A stretch of 64,000 bases of DNA from Ecdyonurus torrentis (GCA_949318235.1 OX439133.1:8737637-8801636); one strand, 5' to 3'. Counted from the first letter of the stretch, positions 40,445 through 54,559 are shown. Program-made: numbers and translations. Notes: generated from the letters alone by a model not told the origin.

Positions 40445-41313
40445 ATGGGCCTACATTTTTCTATTTATTTTATGACAAGATTGCAATATTGGCAGGCAAT
40501 TTTTACCGTCGTAAGTTAAAAAGTAATTAAAAAAATATTTGCAGTTCTATATATATATTTTTAAAACTGATTAAAAATTGAAGCCTTTCAGAGAAATGCA
40601 TCCCCCACTTTTTTTTAAAAAAAATCTTACAACCTAATTTATTTGTAATTACAAAAACAAAAACTTATTTCTTACGTAAAATAAATGCACATCGAAAGAA
40701 CAAAATTCTGCTTACCTTAAAAATTTATCCACCCTTGTTCTAAAACGATTTTTTTAATTTTATTTCAACTGTCCAATAATATATAACTTGTTATGAGGAA
40801 TGCATAAAAGGTTGAAAGAGGGTTGCAAATAAGGGATGATATGAAAACACAAAAGCCGCAGGGTGCGTCAACTGATAAGCTCTTTAATTGCACTAAATTT
40901 GCATTGTAATCACCATATATACTAAAAAGCTACAAACCATAATATTTTATATATTATTATAATCTACCATTTTTTTTTATTCTGTTTACTAAATATTAAA
41001 ATTTATTATATTTTTAACTACTTAATATTTATTACATTAAAAAAATAAAAAATACCTTAATGAAAATTGTTTTATTATATATAATAAGATTTTGATCAAT
41101 ATATTTTTTCATTATTAATTTGTTTAATTCTACGATTTGTTATGAGAATTTGGCGATTTTGGTCCGTAAAAAAATGTTTCGAAGTCACTTCAGTATATAT
41201 TTTCTATAAATAATATAGTAGATAGTATAATATTTTCTATTTTCTATCATTGATTTATTAATTTATATTTTTAGTTTTTATTATTTAAACATGCAAAAGA
41301 AAATTCTTGTGAT

Positions 41314-41349
<36 letters not shown>

Positions 41350-42783
41350 GAAACTTTGAAGTGTTTGTTGCATATTTTTTAGTGGTCAATCAGGGAACAA
41401 ATTTAAAAAATTTACCATATAATTTTTTATTTTTTTCCTTTCACCTTCCATTTAAATTTGATCAACTCCTAAATCTAAAGTATAACACTAAAATGAGCGG
41501 GCAAAATGTTAAAGTTTGTTACAAAAGCACTTATATGCTATACCAAAGTTATATAATCTTACGAGAGCTGTAAACTTGATTCGATATTTACATGGGTTCT
41601 TATGGCTCTAAAAATACCAAAAGCATAAAACAATCGATCACCGGAATTGCATTTTCCCACTTAGGTTTTCTATTTATATCTTTACGAATAGCCTTACACG
41701 TAAATAAGAAAATTCACAAATGATACTATGCAACATAATTATGCTATTCAAGAACATAATATTCTGTTAAAGGGTATCTATACTGAATAGAGTGGAAAAG
41801 TAGCTTTGTTGTTCAGCAAAATTTAGCCAGCTTCTCTTCTTCTTTACGTGTTATAATGTTACTTTTTTTTTTTTTTTTTTTGTGAAATGGACCATAATTT
41901 CTCATTGGTTAAAATGTAGCCACGTGTGTTTTAAAAATTAAGCTTTTTGATTGGTTACTGAATACATTTTTTTTTCTTTTAACACGTTTTTCCTTTTTAA
42001 ATTAAATTTTATTATACTATTAATAATGGTTATATGCATTTTCTTTTATATATAATATATTATATAAAGGTAAGGCATATTTATAAAAAAAAGGTAAAGT
42101 AATATGAAAATTTATTAACTATATTATGTTATATACATGTTATTAATTCTAGTCTAATTAATCTAATTATATTTATTTTAAAATAACAACAGAAAAAAAG
42201 ATAAGCATATTGTATATAATAATGAAAAACATTGGTACCGAAAAAGAGGGGTGAAATACAAAATAGGAAGGTCAGAGAAAAAAGAGAGTACAGTATTAAG
42301 TTAAAATGAAATACTTTTAGCATTTCGAAACACTTTTAAAATTAATGTTCATTTTAAGAGAACAGACTTCAGCGTGCAGTATTTATATTTTCTAATTTCT
42401 ATATATATTTTTTTATCATATCATATTATATTTAAAAAATTTATAGGTGTTATAATTATTTTTATTGAATTAATGTTTTCTATAATTTTATTTTATTGAG
42501 AAATCAAATGAATATTACACTGAATTTTCTTATTTATTTAAATATTTGCAATAAAACTCATAGTTGGAAACTTAAAAATAAATATATAATTTTAATTTTT
42601 AACGTATATGAATATATTAAACCATATACTGAAAGAATGACATAAGTTTCTTTTTTCCTTCGTTTGTTTACATTTAATTTAACTGAAAAAATTTCAATAA
42701 ATTATTGAATCCATATAAATATTTATGTATACACTTGACATCAATGAAAACTACAGAATGTAACTAATTTATTACTTTAGAAT

Positions 42784-42786
<3 letters not shown>
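40445..42786. other. A+T-rich intron DNA, nothing recognised
   Basis: One T run near 41852. No exon or shared repeat noticed. Confidence 0.55.

Positions 42787-42826
<40 letters not shown>
42787..42826. repeat. Poly(A) tract, 40 bp
   Basis: A homopolymer. Confidence 0.97.
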
Positions 42827-42829
<3 letters not shown>

Positions 42830-43478
42830 AAATTTATAGTTTATTTTAATCAGAAAAAATGTAAGTTTTATAAAACATATATTAAAAAAATGCACTTAAC
42901 ACATATCTAGAGTAAAATGCACAATGCATAAAAAAGCACACTTAAGAACAAATGTTACTATATAATTAATATTTAAAAAGAACACGATTTTTTTAACACA
43001 TTTTTTTTACTCCTATATAAGAAAAAAAAAATCAACCCCTCTCTTTTTTTGTAAATTTCAATAAATATTATGTATATATGTACACAAAAAGTATAAAATC
43101 ATAAATATTCATTGTAGAATAACTTTTGCTTATCCTTTCTCTCCCCCTCTTTAGCTTTATTCCTCCTACACCCCCCCCGCCCAAAACTCCCCGACTTATG
43201 CAAATCACAAAAACACACCATATATACAAAACTAAAATATAAACTATACACAAAAGCAAAATATAAATGAATATACTGCATATGAATAATAATAAACTTT
43301 ACAACACTAGAAATAATATATTATTAACATTAAAAAAACAAAAAATTGTTTTTAAAAAAACTTTTTTTTATTTAAATATAATTTTTTGTTTCACCCAAAA
43401 AATTAAGGACCGTAAAAATGAACTTTATTGTTATGCTGAAAAATTGTATTGTATTTTTTTCTCTGTGTTAATCTTATT

Positions 43479-43479
<1 letters not shown>

Positions 43480-43509
<30 letters not shown>
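43480..43509. repeat. Poly(A) tract, 30 bp
   Basis: A homopolymer. Confidence 0.97.
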
Positions 43510-43514
<5 letters not shown>

Positions 43515-43982
43515 CATAACATTTTTTTTATACACACATTATGAATTTTTAAGTGTATATTAAGTAAATTTTATTTAATATATGAAAATGAGATAAAAAT
43601 TACGCCTTTTACAACTAAATGTTTAAATTTTGTTTAAAAATAAAAATTGTTATTATATTAGTATGACAAACTCGTAAAAAAAATTTAAAACTATTTTTTA
43701 ATGTAAATTTTATTATTTATATTTATTTCCGGTCACCAAAATTTTATATTACTCAGGAATTTTGAAATTTTTTATAATTTGTTAACAAATACACAATTAA
43801 AATATTAAATTTAACTTCAATTGGCCTTACAACTAAATAGGACTTAATCGATTCATAATGCATAAACCTAAATTCACGATTTCTTTCAAAATGTGGTGAA
43901 TTTTGTTTCCAAAATAAAAAGCCTAATATTGAACTTCTTATGATAATTCTTATATATTTCTAATTTAATATTTGTCTTAAAT

Positions 43983-44018
<36 letters not shown>

Positions 44019-44205
44019 TAAAAATGCTTAAAAATATTCAAATATTTTATTATAAAACCACTAAAAGATATTTATTATCCCTTTAATTTTTGTATTTTTA
44101 ATTTTCTTGTAATAATACGTTACTAAATTTAAATTACAAATTGTAAATTTATTCCTGTCCAACCACATTTTTGTAATGAACATGCACTCATCCCCTACTT
44201 TTTAT

Positions 44206-44218
<13 letters not shown>

Positions 44219-44252
<34 letters not shown>
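44219..44252. repeat. (TA)n array after (CATA)n
   Basis: 34 bp of TA preceded by TACATACATACA. Confidence 0.96.
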
Positions 44253-44256
<4 letters not shown>

Positions 44257-45072
44257 CAACCCCTACATTAAATCCACCCCTTTTCGTATGTTGACATTTT
44301 TTAAATTCCTCTGTAGCAAATTTATTATTATGTATTTTTTTTTTTTTTTTTTTTTTTTACAAATGAATTGTATGTTTATTTTATTATTGGTATTGTTTAT
44401 ATATTTACACTGTTGAAATTTATGGTATTTTTTTTTTTTTAATTACAATCAGGTATTACGTACTCTGTTAATTTACTATTTAAATTTTAAAATACTTCAT
44501 TAGTTATTATAATGATTTTTTTTAATAACATTGATATCATGTAAATACAATATTGAATCCAATATATGGCTAATGATTTCATGGGTTCAAAATTTTATTT
44601 AAGCATAAATAAAAGAGAATTAATATGATAACACTGATTTCAAATTAATTCTGTAATAAAACACTAAGGTTAAATTTTAATACTGTACCACCAAAAAGTA
44701 CTTACCAAAAAAAAAAATAAATAATAATAATAATAAAAGATATCAATGAATAAATAAAGGTAAAATGTAGAAGAGCAAATGGTATCAACTATACATCTGA
44801 TTAAAATCTGGAGTCGGATACTTCACAGGAAATTTAATGACTTTTAATTTTAATTAACTCATTTAGTTTAATGAGTTGAAAATAAAAATCATATAATGTA
44901 GTCTAAAAACTAACACAATATCATAATATTGCGCGGAATGACTTGAAAAATTCAATAAATTAGCAATCAAATTCATAAAAATGCAAAGAAAAAACTTTTA
45001 AAACTTTTTTTTTTCTAATACCTAAAATATTTCGTAAATATTCCATATTCCCTAAAATATTTTCGAACTAGG

Positions 45073-45106
<34 letters not shown>

Positions 45107-45600
45107 CGGACTGCTAAAGGATAGGAAAACAGAGGACCCTATGCTTTCCCCATCGTACCTCATGACCGATACCCTCCTTCAGCCAATCATCACAAGCTTA
45201 AGGCAATCAATAACACGGTAAGAAAAAAAAATTAAATAAGATCTGTTTGTATATAACAACCACTCGTGACGTCATGTAAAATCATTTAAAAATCAAGTAT
45301 ATATAAAAACATTTCTTCTCCTACACGTTTGTTTTATTTTTTTCCCTTTCCTGATATCCTGGTGAGGGTTAAATATTACGATCTATAAGGGTATTTTATT
45401 TAAAATACCGAAACAAAAAATAATAAAGCTTAGGGGGTAAAAATGCATAAGTTTTGTATGTTGCTATAAAATTTAACCCCATTTTTCCAAGATTCTCAAT
45501 AATCTACCTTTTTCCACCCTAAAACAAATAACAGCACTCTCTTGTTTCCTTTTTTTTTCTTTTAAAAAAATGTCATCGGCAGGATTACAACATAGATTCT

Positions 45601-45602
<2 letters not shown>
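44253..45602. other. A+T-rich intron DNA, nothing recognised
   Basis: A mixed-composition patch at 45105-45280 contains TGACGTCA (45267-45274) but no recognised unit. Confidence 0.55.

Positions 45603-45652
<50 letters not shown>
45603..45652. repeat. (TA)n array
   Basis: 50 bp. Confidence 0.97.
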
Positions 45653-45656
<4 letters not shown>

Positions 45657-46255
45657 TGCATATAAATTATTGATTTATAATGGTTTTCGCTCAGTAAAAC
45701 CTAAATGGTTACAGAATAAGATTAAAAAAAACAAACATAAAAATAGAAGTAAAAATCAGTTATAACAACTGAACATTGTGCCTTATTTTCTTTGGCAAAA
45801 TAAATACTAATAGATTAATAATGAAAATACTTTTCAAGTAAATCGTAAAATAATAATTAAATATTTATTGTAAGAATTTTAACTATCTTGTAAAAAAAAA
45901 GAAGAACAAAAAAATATCTATAACAAAAATAGATACATGCTAAAGAATGAGAGAATTACCGCCCACCATCAGCTGACTATAAGAATAGCATGTATTTCCG
46001 GTAATGGTGGATTTAATTCTTTTAAACCACAGGAGGAAAAAAAAAAATGTAACAATAAAATAAATGTTTCTATAACAGTAGCGTTTTGCTTCAGTTTTTA
46101 TGTCAAAAACAAACTTTAAAATTTCAGTTTTAAAATCTTTAAAATTTTCCAATTGGAAATACTCACAACGATCGTTCGGAAAGTAATTTCCTTTTTCTTT
46201 AAAATTTTCTGTTTAAAAAGACATTTTATAAAATATTTCCTGTCTGTGCTCTTTA

Positions 46256-46292
46256 CTCTCACTCTCTCTCTCTCTCTCTCTCTCTTCCTCTC
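46256..46292. repeat. (CT)n array
   Basis: 37 bp, imperfect at both ends. Confidence 0.94.
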
Positions 46293-48322
46293 ATCATTCA
46301 ATACATTTCAAAAACATTACAAAAAAATCTTAAATTTCCGAAAATACATTTTTTTTTTTCAAAAACAATATCTTTTATTTTATTTTTTAAAATCTAAAAA
46401 GCTTATTTTTTTTTCCCTTCAATACTTTTGTGTTATTTTCTTTTATGATAAGTAACAAATTCCTTACTAAGTCTCTATAATCTCAGCGAAAATCCTTTTC
46501 ATATTTTTTTTTCTAGTTGGTAAAAATCGTGTTTTTTTTTTTCTTTTTCTTCTTTCCCGCGAGAAAAAGTTTATTTCATAAGAAGCAAAAATCCATCGGC
46601 TTTAATCTTATCAAAAAGAAAGAAAGAGATAGAAAAAATATGTTTTCTTTTTGAAATTTGATATTACACTTTTTTTTTATCAAAATTAATCCTTGAGTTT
46701 ATTTCTTTAATACGGAAGATTAAAAAATTAGTTCGGGTTATAGATATTGTATTTATTTGGTCTACTTATCAAAAAATCTTTAATTTGGCATATCACAGGA
46801 GGGTATAAGTATTTTGAGAAAATGAAAACATATAGTTCAGTTTGGTACCCTGTTATAAAAATATACAAAAATGACGTCAAATACATGATCACCCCTTATC
46901 TCTTCAACTCACATAATATTTCTTCCGTTTCTCAAATTTAATAGAATTTAATTTAAAAAATAAACTAAATGTCATCATAAATTCATTAATATTATCAAAA
47001 TGCTTTTAAAAAAAAATCATGTTTTCGAAGGGAAAATGAAACTAAATTACTAAAGGTCAAGGGTCACAGGTGTAACGTTACCAAAATTTGACCACTAATT
47101 GCCTTTATATTTGTTAGTTTAATTTTAAAATGTATTAACTACTGTATATCTCGGCTTGATACAAATTTCAGTATATGAGGCAACATTTCAAATAACAATA
47201 TAAAAAAACTAAAAAAAAAACTATCAGAACAGTTTTTTGGGGCTTTAAATTTCAAATCATCGTACTTAGAGATTCTGCATAATGATATCTCATAATTCAT
47301 CACGTATTAAACGTATCTGGGCTTCTTTTATTCCAAAATATAGTCTACAAAAGAAAAAAAAAAAAAAAAAAAAAAAGATAATAATAATAAAATAACATAA
47401 AAAATAAAAATAAAATAATTTTTAAAATAAAAATAAAAATGCTGATCACTTTTTTGAATAGACTAATCGTTACTTAATGTTTGTTTTTTTTATTAATTTA
47501 TTGTCTTGATGATATAAATCGATCCCTTAAATTTATTAATGTAATGCAACATAAAGCAAAATTTAACTTTTATCTAAAAAAAAAAAATAAAAAAAAAAAC
47601 ACTGTTAAAAAGCCTAAAAGCAATTTCTATATAGCATTATATACTCGTAATTATATTATTATATACCCCCAAAACTTGTCGGTAATATATTTTTCCTGTT
47701 ATCTTTTTGATTATCATTATAAGGAAATTCATTATGCAAAATAGATTTTGAATATAAAAGGAAAAGTTAGGAGAGGTGGTTTATTTTAGACTTGCTAATT
47801 TGTATTTAATTATTAATATATATATAAAATATATACCTATTCTATCTTAAAATGTTATTATTTATAACATCGATTTTTATTTTATTTTTTTGGAACATGA
47901 AAAAAAAAAAAAAAAAAAAAATGTTAACATACGTTTTAGATGTTTTTTGATGATAATAATAATGAATTTAAATTTGTTATTACTTGTAAAAGTTTGTTTA
48001 GATGGTGAAATAGTAAGGGTAGAAAGATGTTTTGTGTTGTATATATTAATTAATATTTCAAGGAAGCAAAAACATACACACAAAATTAACGTAAAATTTA
48101 AAGAATTTTATTTTACATTATAAAATACCAAGTCAAGTAACACTCATTATCTATCAATATTTTGTAAATATTTTTTATTATATTAATGGGTTAAAAAAAT
48201 GTACAATTTGAGTTAACTGTATAAGTTATTCAACGAGTATAATAAAGGACTTTGAATGTTAAAAATTTAAGTTTGCAATTAATGTTTGACCAAATTTGTT
48301 AATTTACAGCAACGATATTAAT

Positions 48323-48326
<4 letters not shown>
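46293..48326. other. A+T-rich intron DNA, nothing recognised
   Basis: TGACGTCA at 46872-46879. No exon or shared repeat noticed. Confidence 0.55.

Positions 48327-48359
<33 letters not shown>
48327..48359. repeat. Poly(A) tract, 33 bp
   Basis: A homopolymer. Confidence 0.97.
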
Positions 48360-48361
<2 letters not shown>

Positions 48362-48811
48362 CTTGATTTAATTGTGATGTTTGATAGAAAATTATAAATA
48401 TCTCCAATCGTGTCAAGACTATATCCACTTATATAGGTTGATTGCATGACATTGCGCCCTTGCACATATGTTAATAGAGATATGATACATAATAACGTTA
48501 TTTTTAGCCTCTTTATTTTTACCATTTTAGCATTTTTCTATGACGCTTTATTGCAATCTACATACAATGTGACATTAGTTTTTTTTTTTAAATATATATT
48601 TTAAGGTATATGATTGTTTTATTTCAATAATACTTTAATTGGTTAAAAAAAAGTAGTATTTTTATCAGTACTGGGCAAAAGTATATTTATGCTAAAATGT
48701 AGCGTCGAAGTGAAAAATAAAATCAATGATTAAGAGTGTTTTTTTCTCGATTCTAAACTGTTTTTTCAATTTATTATTGTTCTTACTTATTTACCACAGT
48801 ACATATCGACT

Positions 48812-48953
48812 ATATAATAAAAAAGAAGCAACTGCTTTGAGACCAACTTTAAGCGATTTCGCTCATATCCGCTTCCGTTTCTACCGCGCCTGTGTGTGTA
48901 GAACGTAAGACGAAATTGCGTAAAGTCGGTTTCAAAACAGTGACAAAATAACA
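48812..48953. mobile_element. F5 palindromic MITE, decayed
   Basis: TAATAAAAAAGAAGCAACTG, CTTTGAGACCAACTTTAAGC, GATTTCGCTCATATCCGCTT and CCGTTTC align with the left arm of 20898-21075. The right arm (AAATTGCGTAAAGTCGGTTT then CAAAACAG) is recognisable but shortened. Confidence 0.78.
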
Positions 48954-49289
48954 AAACAAGCGTCGACAATTTGTCTACCAATCAGTATTTTAAAGATAAC
49001 AATATAAACATACTAATTTTTTAATTATGCAATTACATATAATACCAGAAACGAATATAATTCTTTTTAAGTATACGACTCTGAAGTTATAAGTATTATA
49101 CCTAGTTTCAAATAAATAATATAATAATTTAAACATACAAAATTTGTAAATTACCTACCATTATAAAGTTATCTTATAGTCATTATACCCCCTTTATATT
49201 ATCTAGTTATCTTATAACAAGTAGATTTGGTCAAGCCACTATTAGATAAAACATAAGAAAAGAGATGGTTCAGGTGCTGCTGACTGACC

Positions 49290-49292
<3 letters not shown>

Positions 49293-49384
<92 letters not shown>
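49293..49384. repeat. (CT)n array, 92 bp
   Basis: Perfect CT array. Confidence 0.98.
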
Positions 49385-49386
<2 letters not shown>

Positions 49387-49923
49387 CTGATGACCATTTA
49401 ACTTATTTCAAATGTCCACTTAAACTTTACACATGCATGCAATGAAAAAGTTAACATTAATAAAGTCCAAAATAATATAATATTACGTATAATTTTTACC
49501 TTATGATATGATAATGATTATTTTATTTGCATTCATTTATTTTTAATATTATACTTTTTTAAGTAATTTATTACGTATGTTTTTGATTTATTAATATTAT
49601 TATTTTTTATTTATAATTAAATACCTAATCTTTGTCCAGTAACTTAAAGAAAGTTTATCTTACTGCTATCTAATTACAATTAATTATAAAAAAAATAAAA
49701 ATTCATTATTTGTTCAAAAAAATGAATAATTACTTTGTTGTTATTAATTTTGTAAAGTACTGTAGTATTTAATGTACTAGTTTCAAAAACAGCTTCATCC
49801 ATTTACAATAAAGGTGAGTTTCTTATCAATAACCAGTACGATATCACCTTTGTTGAAAATGAAAGAAGATGTTGATAGAAATAGTACAGAATTCTTTTTA
49901 TTTTAGTATCAAACCTAATTTTT

Positions 49924-49957
<34 letters not shown>

Positions 49958-50454
49958 TTATGTTTTAAAAATTAATTTTACCAAAGTGACCTTTATATTA
50001 ATTAACGAATCCAATAACATTTATTAATTTATTTTATTATCCTTAAAAGTTCAAGAAAATTAAATGTACAAGTAATAATATAAAGAATGAAGGACAAATT
50101 CAATATTATTAAGACATTTGAATGTTGTAAAAAAACAAAAAAAAAAAAAAAATCGTTTATAATAACAATGTAGTAACTTTTTCATGATTACATAATATTA
50201 AAATATTAATCTTCCAAAGAAAAAAAAAGGCTGCATTAATAAATAATAAAGATAAGTAATAGTTATTAAGATACTAGCTCTAAATCAATACATTTGCTGA
50301 CAAGTTAGAAAAAAAAAAAAAAAAAAAAAAAAAAAAGATTGAGAAAAGGGGAAAGGTGACACGACTTTTTTTTTCCTCCCCGAAAGAAAAGTTTGTTAAG
50401 GGTGAAATGTTGACTCAAGTTAAAGTTGACCTCACAATAAAATAGAGGAGAGAG
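49385..50454. other. A+T-rich intron DNA, nothing recognised
   Basis: Several A runs. The open frame on the minus strand at 50305-50667 is made of homopolymer and TA repeats. Confidence 0.55.
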
Positions 50455-50485
<31 letters not shown>

Positions 50486-50500
50486 GAAACGAAACGAAAT
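50455..50500. repeat. Poly(A) with (CGAAA)n end
   Basis: A30 followed by three CGAAA units. Confidence 0.95.
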
Positions 50501-50585
50501 AAAAGTTTTGAAAATAGTGTCAATTCAACACAAAAAGAAAGCTGGTACGGTATATAGTTCATTAAAAAAGTGAGAGAGAATATGT

Positions 50586-50587
<2 letters not shown>

Positions 50588-50619
<32 letters not shown>
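50588..50619. repeat. (TA)n array
   Basis: 32 bp. Confidence 0.96.
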
Positions 50620-50624
<5 letters not shown>

Positions 50625-50969
50625 GTCTTAACACGTATAGGTACGGTACAATATAAGATAAGTACACTTAATTTTATGAATAGCTACCACTAATTACGCT
50701 ATTTCTTATTAATTAACTTTTATAATATATATTATAAAAATATTAATAATAGGAACAGAACAATATAGCAAAGAGAAAGAGAAGCGAAATGCATACTTAT
50801 CATAAAGTAATTTGCTTTCTTTACTTTAGAATTTAATAAGAAATAAATGGTTTGTATATTTTACTTGCTATATTGTTTTTTTGTGAGAATTCTTAAACTA
50901 AAAATTTATAACTTTTTTTTCTTTAGCATTATGAAATGTTATCATTATTATGCAATTTTGCAAGATTGG

Positions 50970-50988
50970 AAGAGAGAGAGAGAGAGAG
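50970..50988. repeat. Short (GA)n array
   Basis: 19 bp. Confidence 0.93.
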
Positions 50989-52192
50989 TACTAATACCAT
51001 AATTCAAAATAATTCGATTCGATAAAAATCAGAGATAAATTGTACTAAAATGATAAAAACCACTAGTTTATTTAAATATCAAATTAAATCATTCATAATA
51101 ATAATTATTTAATATGAATAAAATTAATTTAATATTATAAATTTATACAATAATATTAAATATACAATCCAAATATTTTGATTATTTATACAAAATGTAT
51201 ATATTTGATAATAATTAATCAATATGTATTTAATTATATATTATCTTCATTAGTAATACATCAATAATATTATTATTAATTTTGAATTGTAAAATGTTAA
51301 TTGATATGTATAATGAATAATAATAGGTGATACAATGTATTTCTAAATATGTATGAATAGGTCAAAATTGTTAGATCAATGTTTATTTTACCCATAGAAT
51401 ATTAACGAAAAAAATATATAATAAATTAATTATGGCTAGAAATATTTTTATAGTTATTTAAAACTATATAATAATAATAAAATTGAAAAATTATTGTACT
51501 GTATTGATTCAAGGTATGCACTTTTTTTTTTTTTTTTTTTTAATTTAATGTGGAAGACAAGAATGAAAATCAACAGTACTACAAAAACTTTCTAATCGGT
51601 CAACCAAATCTGTTTGAACCTATACGAAAAGTTGAAATGTAAGCTTCTGGCATTCAACACTATCGTTAATACAATTGAAAAATGTTAGCACTAGCTGCAG
51701 TTTAAATATTAGTCAAGCTTTTCATTTTCATATTTTTTGAAATTTTCACATTTATTAGCATTTTTTAAATACTAAAAATTACTCTTTTTATATAAATAAT
51801 ATATTTCAGGGGTACTTAAGAAAAAAAACATAACATAGAAAATGATTACGCATATCATTGCAAATCACAATATAAATTATAATGCCTTTCACTCATATAG
51901 GAAATACTTTATAAAAACATTTTTCTTATTATCTAATTTCATTTTCGTTCAATTTGTGTCGCCCTTGAAATTACAAATATTATGTATCTTTTAAAGATTT
52001 AAAAAAAAAAAAAAAATTAAATAAAAAAAATAAGCACCATTCTGTTCAATTTTTAAGATGTCTCGTTATAAATATAACATAAAAATAATATGCTGTTAGA
52101 GTTTAACGGAGTTTCACTAAGAAAAAAAAATTATTGTACAGTTGAAAATCATTACGAAGAAGAAAAAAAAAAATCAAAGTCAGCCAAAATTT
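50989..52192. other. A+T-rich intron DNA, nothing recognised
   Basis: No exon or shared repeat noticed. Confidence 0.55.
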
Positions 52193-52200
52193 GTATATAT

Positions 52201-52634
52201 AGTCTGTGCCACCTAAGGATGTTCGCGATTAATCGAAATCGAGCCACGAGCCAAAAGACGCTCAAGCGCTCAAGGTCGCTAGGAGGTGGGATAATGTTAA
52301 CTAAAGGCCGACGCAGCCGTCAGTCGGTCTTTTTGCGACAAGGACCGTTAGAGTGCGCTAGAGTTAGGATTGGTCTAACTTTTTGCGCAAAGCCAATCGG
52401 GAGCCAGCGATAGTTGTCGCACGGTTATCGCTCAGGCAGCGATTGACGGCTGCTTCGGCCTTTTACCACTATCGCTGGCTCCCGATTGGCTTAGCGCAAA
52501 AAGTTAGACCAATCCTAACTCTAGCGCACTCTAACGGTCCTTGTCGCAAAAAGACCGACTGACGGCTGCGCCGGCCTTAAATGGAGAGTTTTTAAATCCT
52601 CTCTAATTGGTCGCATCCTTAGGTGGCGCGGACT
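52201..52634. mobile_element. F6 GC-rich foldback element (434 bp) with 8-bp flanking repeat
   Basis: Termini AGTCTGTGCCACCTAAGGAT and (reverse complement) AGTCCGCGCCACCTAAGGAT are inverted. Inside, 52304-52413 and 52469-52578 are near-perfect 110-bp inverted arms around a 55-bp loop. The loop repeats the end-of-arm motif GACGGCTGC..CGGCCTT once more. GTATATAT lies on both sides (52193-52200 and 52635-52642), the 8-bp target duplication size of hAT and P elements, although the flank is itself TA-rich. No transposase. Base composition is close to half G+C, unlike everything around it. Confidence 0.85.
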
Positions 52635-52642
52635 GTATATAT

Positions 52643-52688
<46 letters not shown>
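52643..52688. repeat. (TG)n followed by (TA)n
   Basis: About 17 bp TG then 30 bp TA, directly beside F6. Confidence 0.96.
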
Positions 52689-52692
<4 letters not shown>

Positions 52693-52871
52693 CTCCCGCT
52701 TTCTCATAACTGTTGACAGGCGTTTGGCATAAACACCACTCGAGTAAAAAAAAAAAAATCTTTGCTTTTTCTTCCGTTAGCATATAACGATATATATTTT
52801 TTTAATAAAGCTTGTTTCTTTTTATTTTTTTTTCTGGGTATATAGACAAGAATGGCAGGAGAGCTGATATT

Positions 52872-52890
52872 ACTCTCTCTCTCTCTCTCT
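52872..52890. repeat. Short (CT)n array
   Basis: 19 bp. Confidence 0.93.
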
Positions 52891-52991
52891 GTCTTGCTTG
52901 TTTACGCTTCAAACTCTAATCGGAAACAAAACATTGTATCAAAAAAGCATAAAACTCAACATATAAAAAAAAAAAAAAAAAAAAAAAAAAA

Positions 52992-53957
52992 CTTGTGTGT
53001 TAATTGATTTTTTTTTGTTCCTGTTTCTACACAGTATTATTATTCTGAAATATGCCACAGTATATTTTTTTGAAGCGTGTCAAGTATATTTTGTAAACCT
53101 AATTTCTCAACCATAAAGAATAGTCGCATAAATAAATATGTCAACTTAATTATACATTAACAATTACTTCAATAAAAAAAATACGTCTTATTCTAATTTA
53201 ACAAATTTTAATATAATAATAATTAACATTTTATTATATACAGTATAATATAATATCATTATACTATACTTGTTTTTAACAAGTTTCAAAAATAAACGTT
53301 ATATAGAATATCTAAAGGTGAATAACCTTAAAGTATATAGTTAAAGCTAATTTGTCACTAGCAATGGACAGAATATACTTAAATCAATTTAAGAATTACT
53401 ATATACTTAAGGTTTATATTTATATATTAATATATTAATATTTCAACCTTATTAGTTAATTAAGTTTTACTTTTAATGAGATTTTTCATTATATAAGTAT
53501 AAGTTAATTAATATTATTTTCTATTTATAATAAAATAGCTGTAAAAAAACATATTTTATTTATATTTAATAATTTATTATATTAATGTCTTTTAAAAGTA
53601 TATATTCAGTAATAATTTTATGACTTTTTTTGTTAGTTTGTTTGTTTGTTTGTTATTGTAATCTTTATTTTATAAATACTCAAGTTGAATTTAAATAAGA
53701 GAATTAATTAAAATACTTGTTTTTACATCTATATTTTATACTATTTGATTATTATATTATTTATTTTTCATATTTTATATAAATGGATAGTGTTAGCAAA
53801 CAAGTCAAATTAAATTTTCTTTAAAAAAAAAAAAAAAAAAAAAAAGATTTACATCAACGTTCAATTAAATTTTCTCTATGACGTAGGCACATTTACTAGA
53901 CAAAAAATATCAACTGAATGGAAAAATATTTTCACTCCTCATAAGTAAATATAATAT
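52992..53957. other. A+T-rich intron DNA, nothing recognised
   Basis: A short (GTTT)n at about 53635-53653. Nothing else noticed. Confidence 0.55.
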
Positions 53958-54248
53958 ATAGAGTCTATGAATTTATGTTAAAGTCGACGCCATGTTGGAT
54001 AACTCAATAAAATGGGTGGCATAGGGAAAAAAACTTTTTGGCAGTTTAAAAACACTATGCAATATTTTTTAGAGAATTGGTGCTTATGTTGAATTAGTAT
54101 CTTAAGTATGTGAGAAAAAAAAATTAACCGATTTCCCAAAGAAAATGGGCTTGAATGAAGTTTGTCCGATGCTGAGCTATGTTATGCACTACTCCAGAAT
54201 GGACTCCAAGCGCAATAAATATGACGTCATCCGCATACACCCTATATA
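53958..54248 (-). mobile_element. F3 family non-autonomous element, inverted copy
   Basis: Read on the minus strand it starts TATAGGGTGTATGCGGATGA then CGTCATA and ends ACATGGCGTCGACTTTAACA, with CTCACATACTTAAGATACT and TGTTTTTAAACTG blocks between. TGACGTCA is at 54222-54229. Confidence 0.78.
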
Positions 54249-54559
54249 AATGGGAGAGGTCATGCTTCGAAAAGTCTTTATCTAGATCTGATAAATATGA
54301 GCACCACTATAAAATAACAAATGCGAAAATACCCGCTGTAAACGTATGAATTTCACTTTTTCTCGCTTTTCTTTTTTTCAACACATAAATGTATCTAAAA
54401 AAGGGGGATCACCCAACAGCTTACAAATTCGCACGTGTTCTCTTATAAATTATACAAATGGTTCATATTTTTGCACTTTTCCAATTTACTCTTCCATAAT
54501 TAGAATTTTCTTTAATAACAGTTAAACTAAGTAAATCCTCTCCATGTATAAATTAAAAT

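Noticed and set aside
40711..40717. Minus-strand AAG|GTAAGC, a possible ratchet point
   Set aside because: The AG|GT junction is present but the preceding 20 bases are purine-rich with only a short T5, so the acceptor is weak. Branch-read RNA data would be needed.
44701..44706. Minus-strand T-rich tract followed by GGTAAGTAC, a possible recursive splice site in the giant intron
   Set aside because: The bases before GTAAGT are TTG, not AG, so there is no acceptor half.
50305..50667. 120-codon open frame, minus strand
   Set aside because: Made of poly(F)/(YI)n encoded by homopolymer and TA arrays.
52090..52413. 107-codon open frame, plus strand
   Set aside because: It enters the F6 foldback element from A-rich flank and stops at the end of the first arm. 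It has no family resemblance and is a by-product of the G+C-rich arm.
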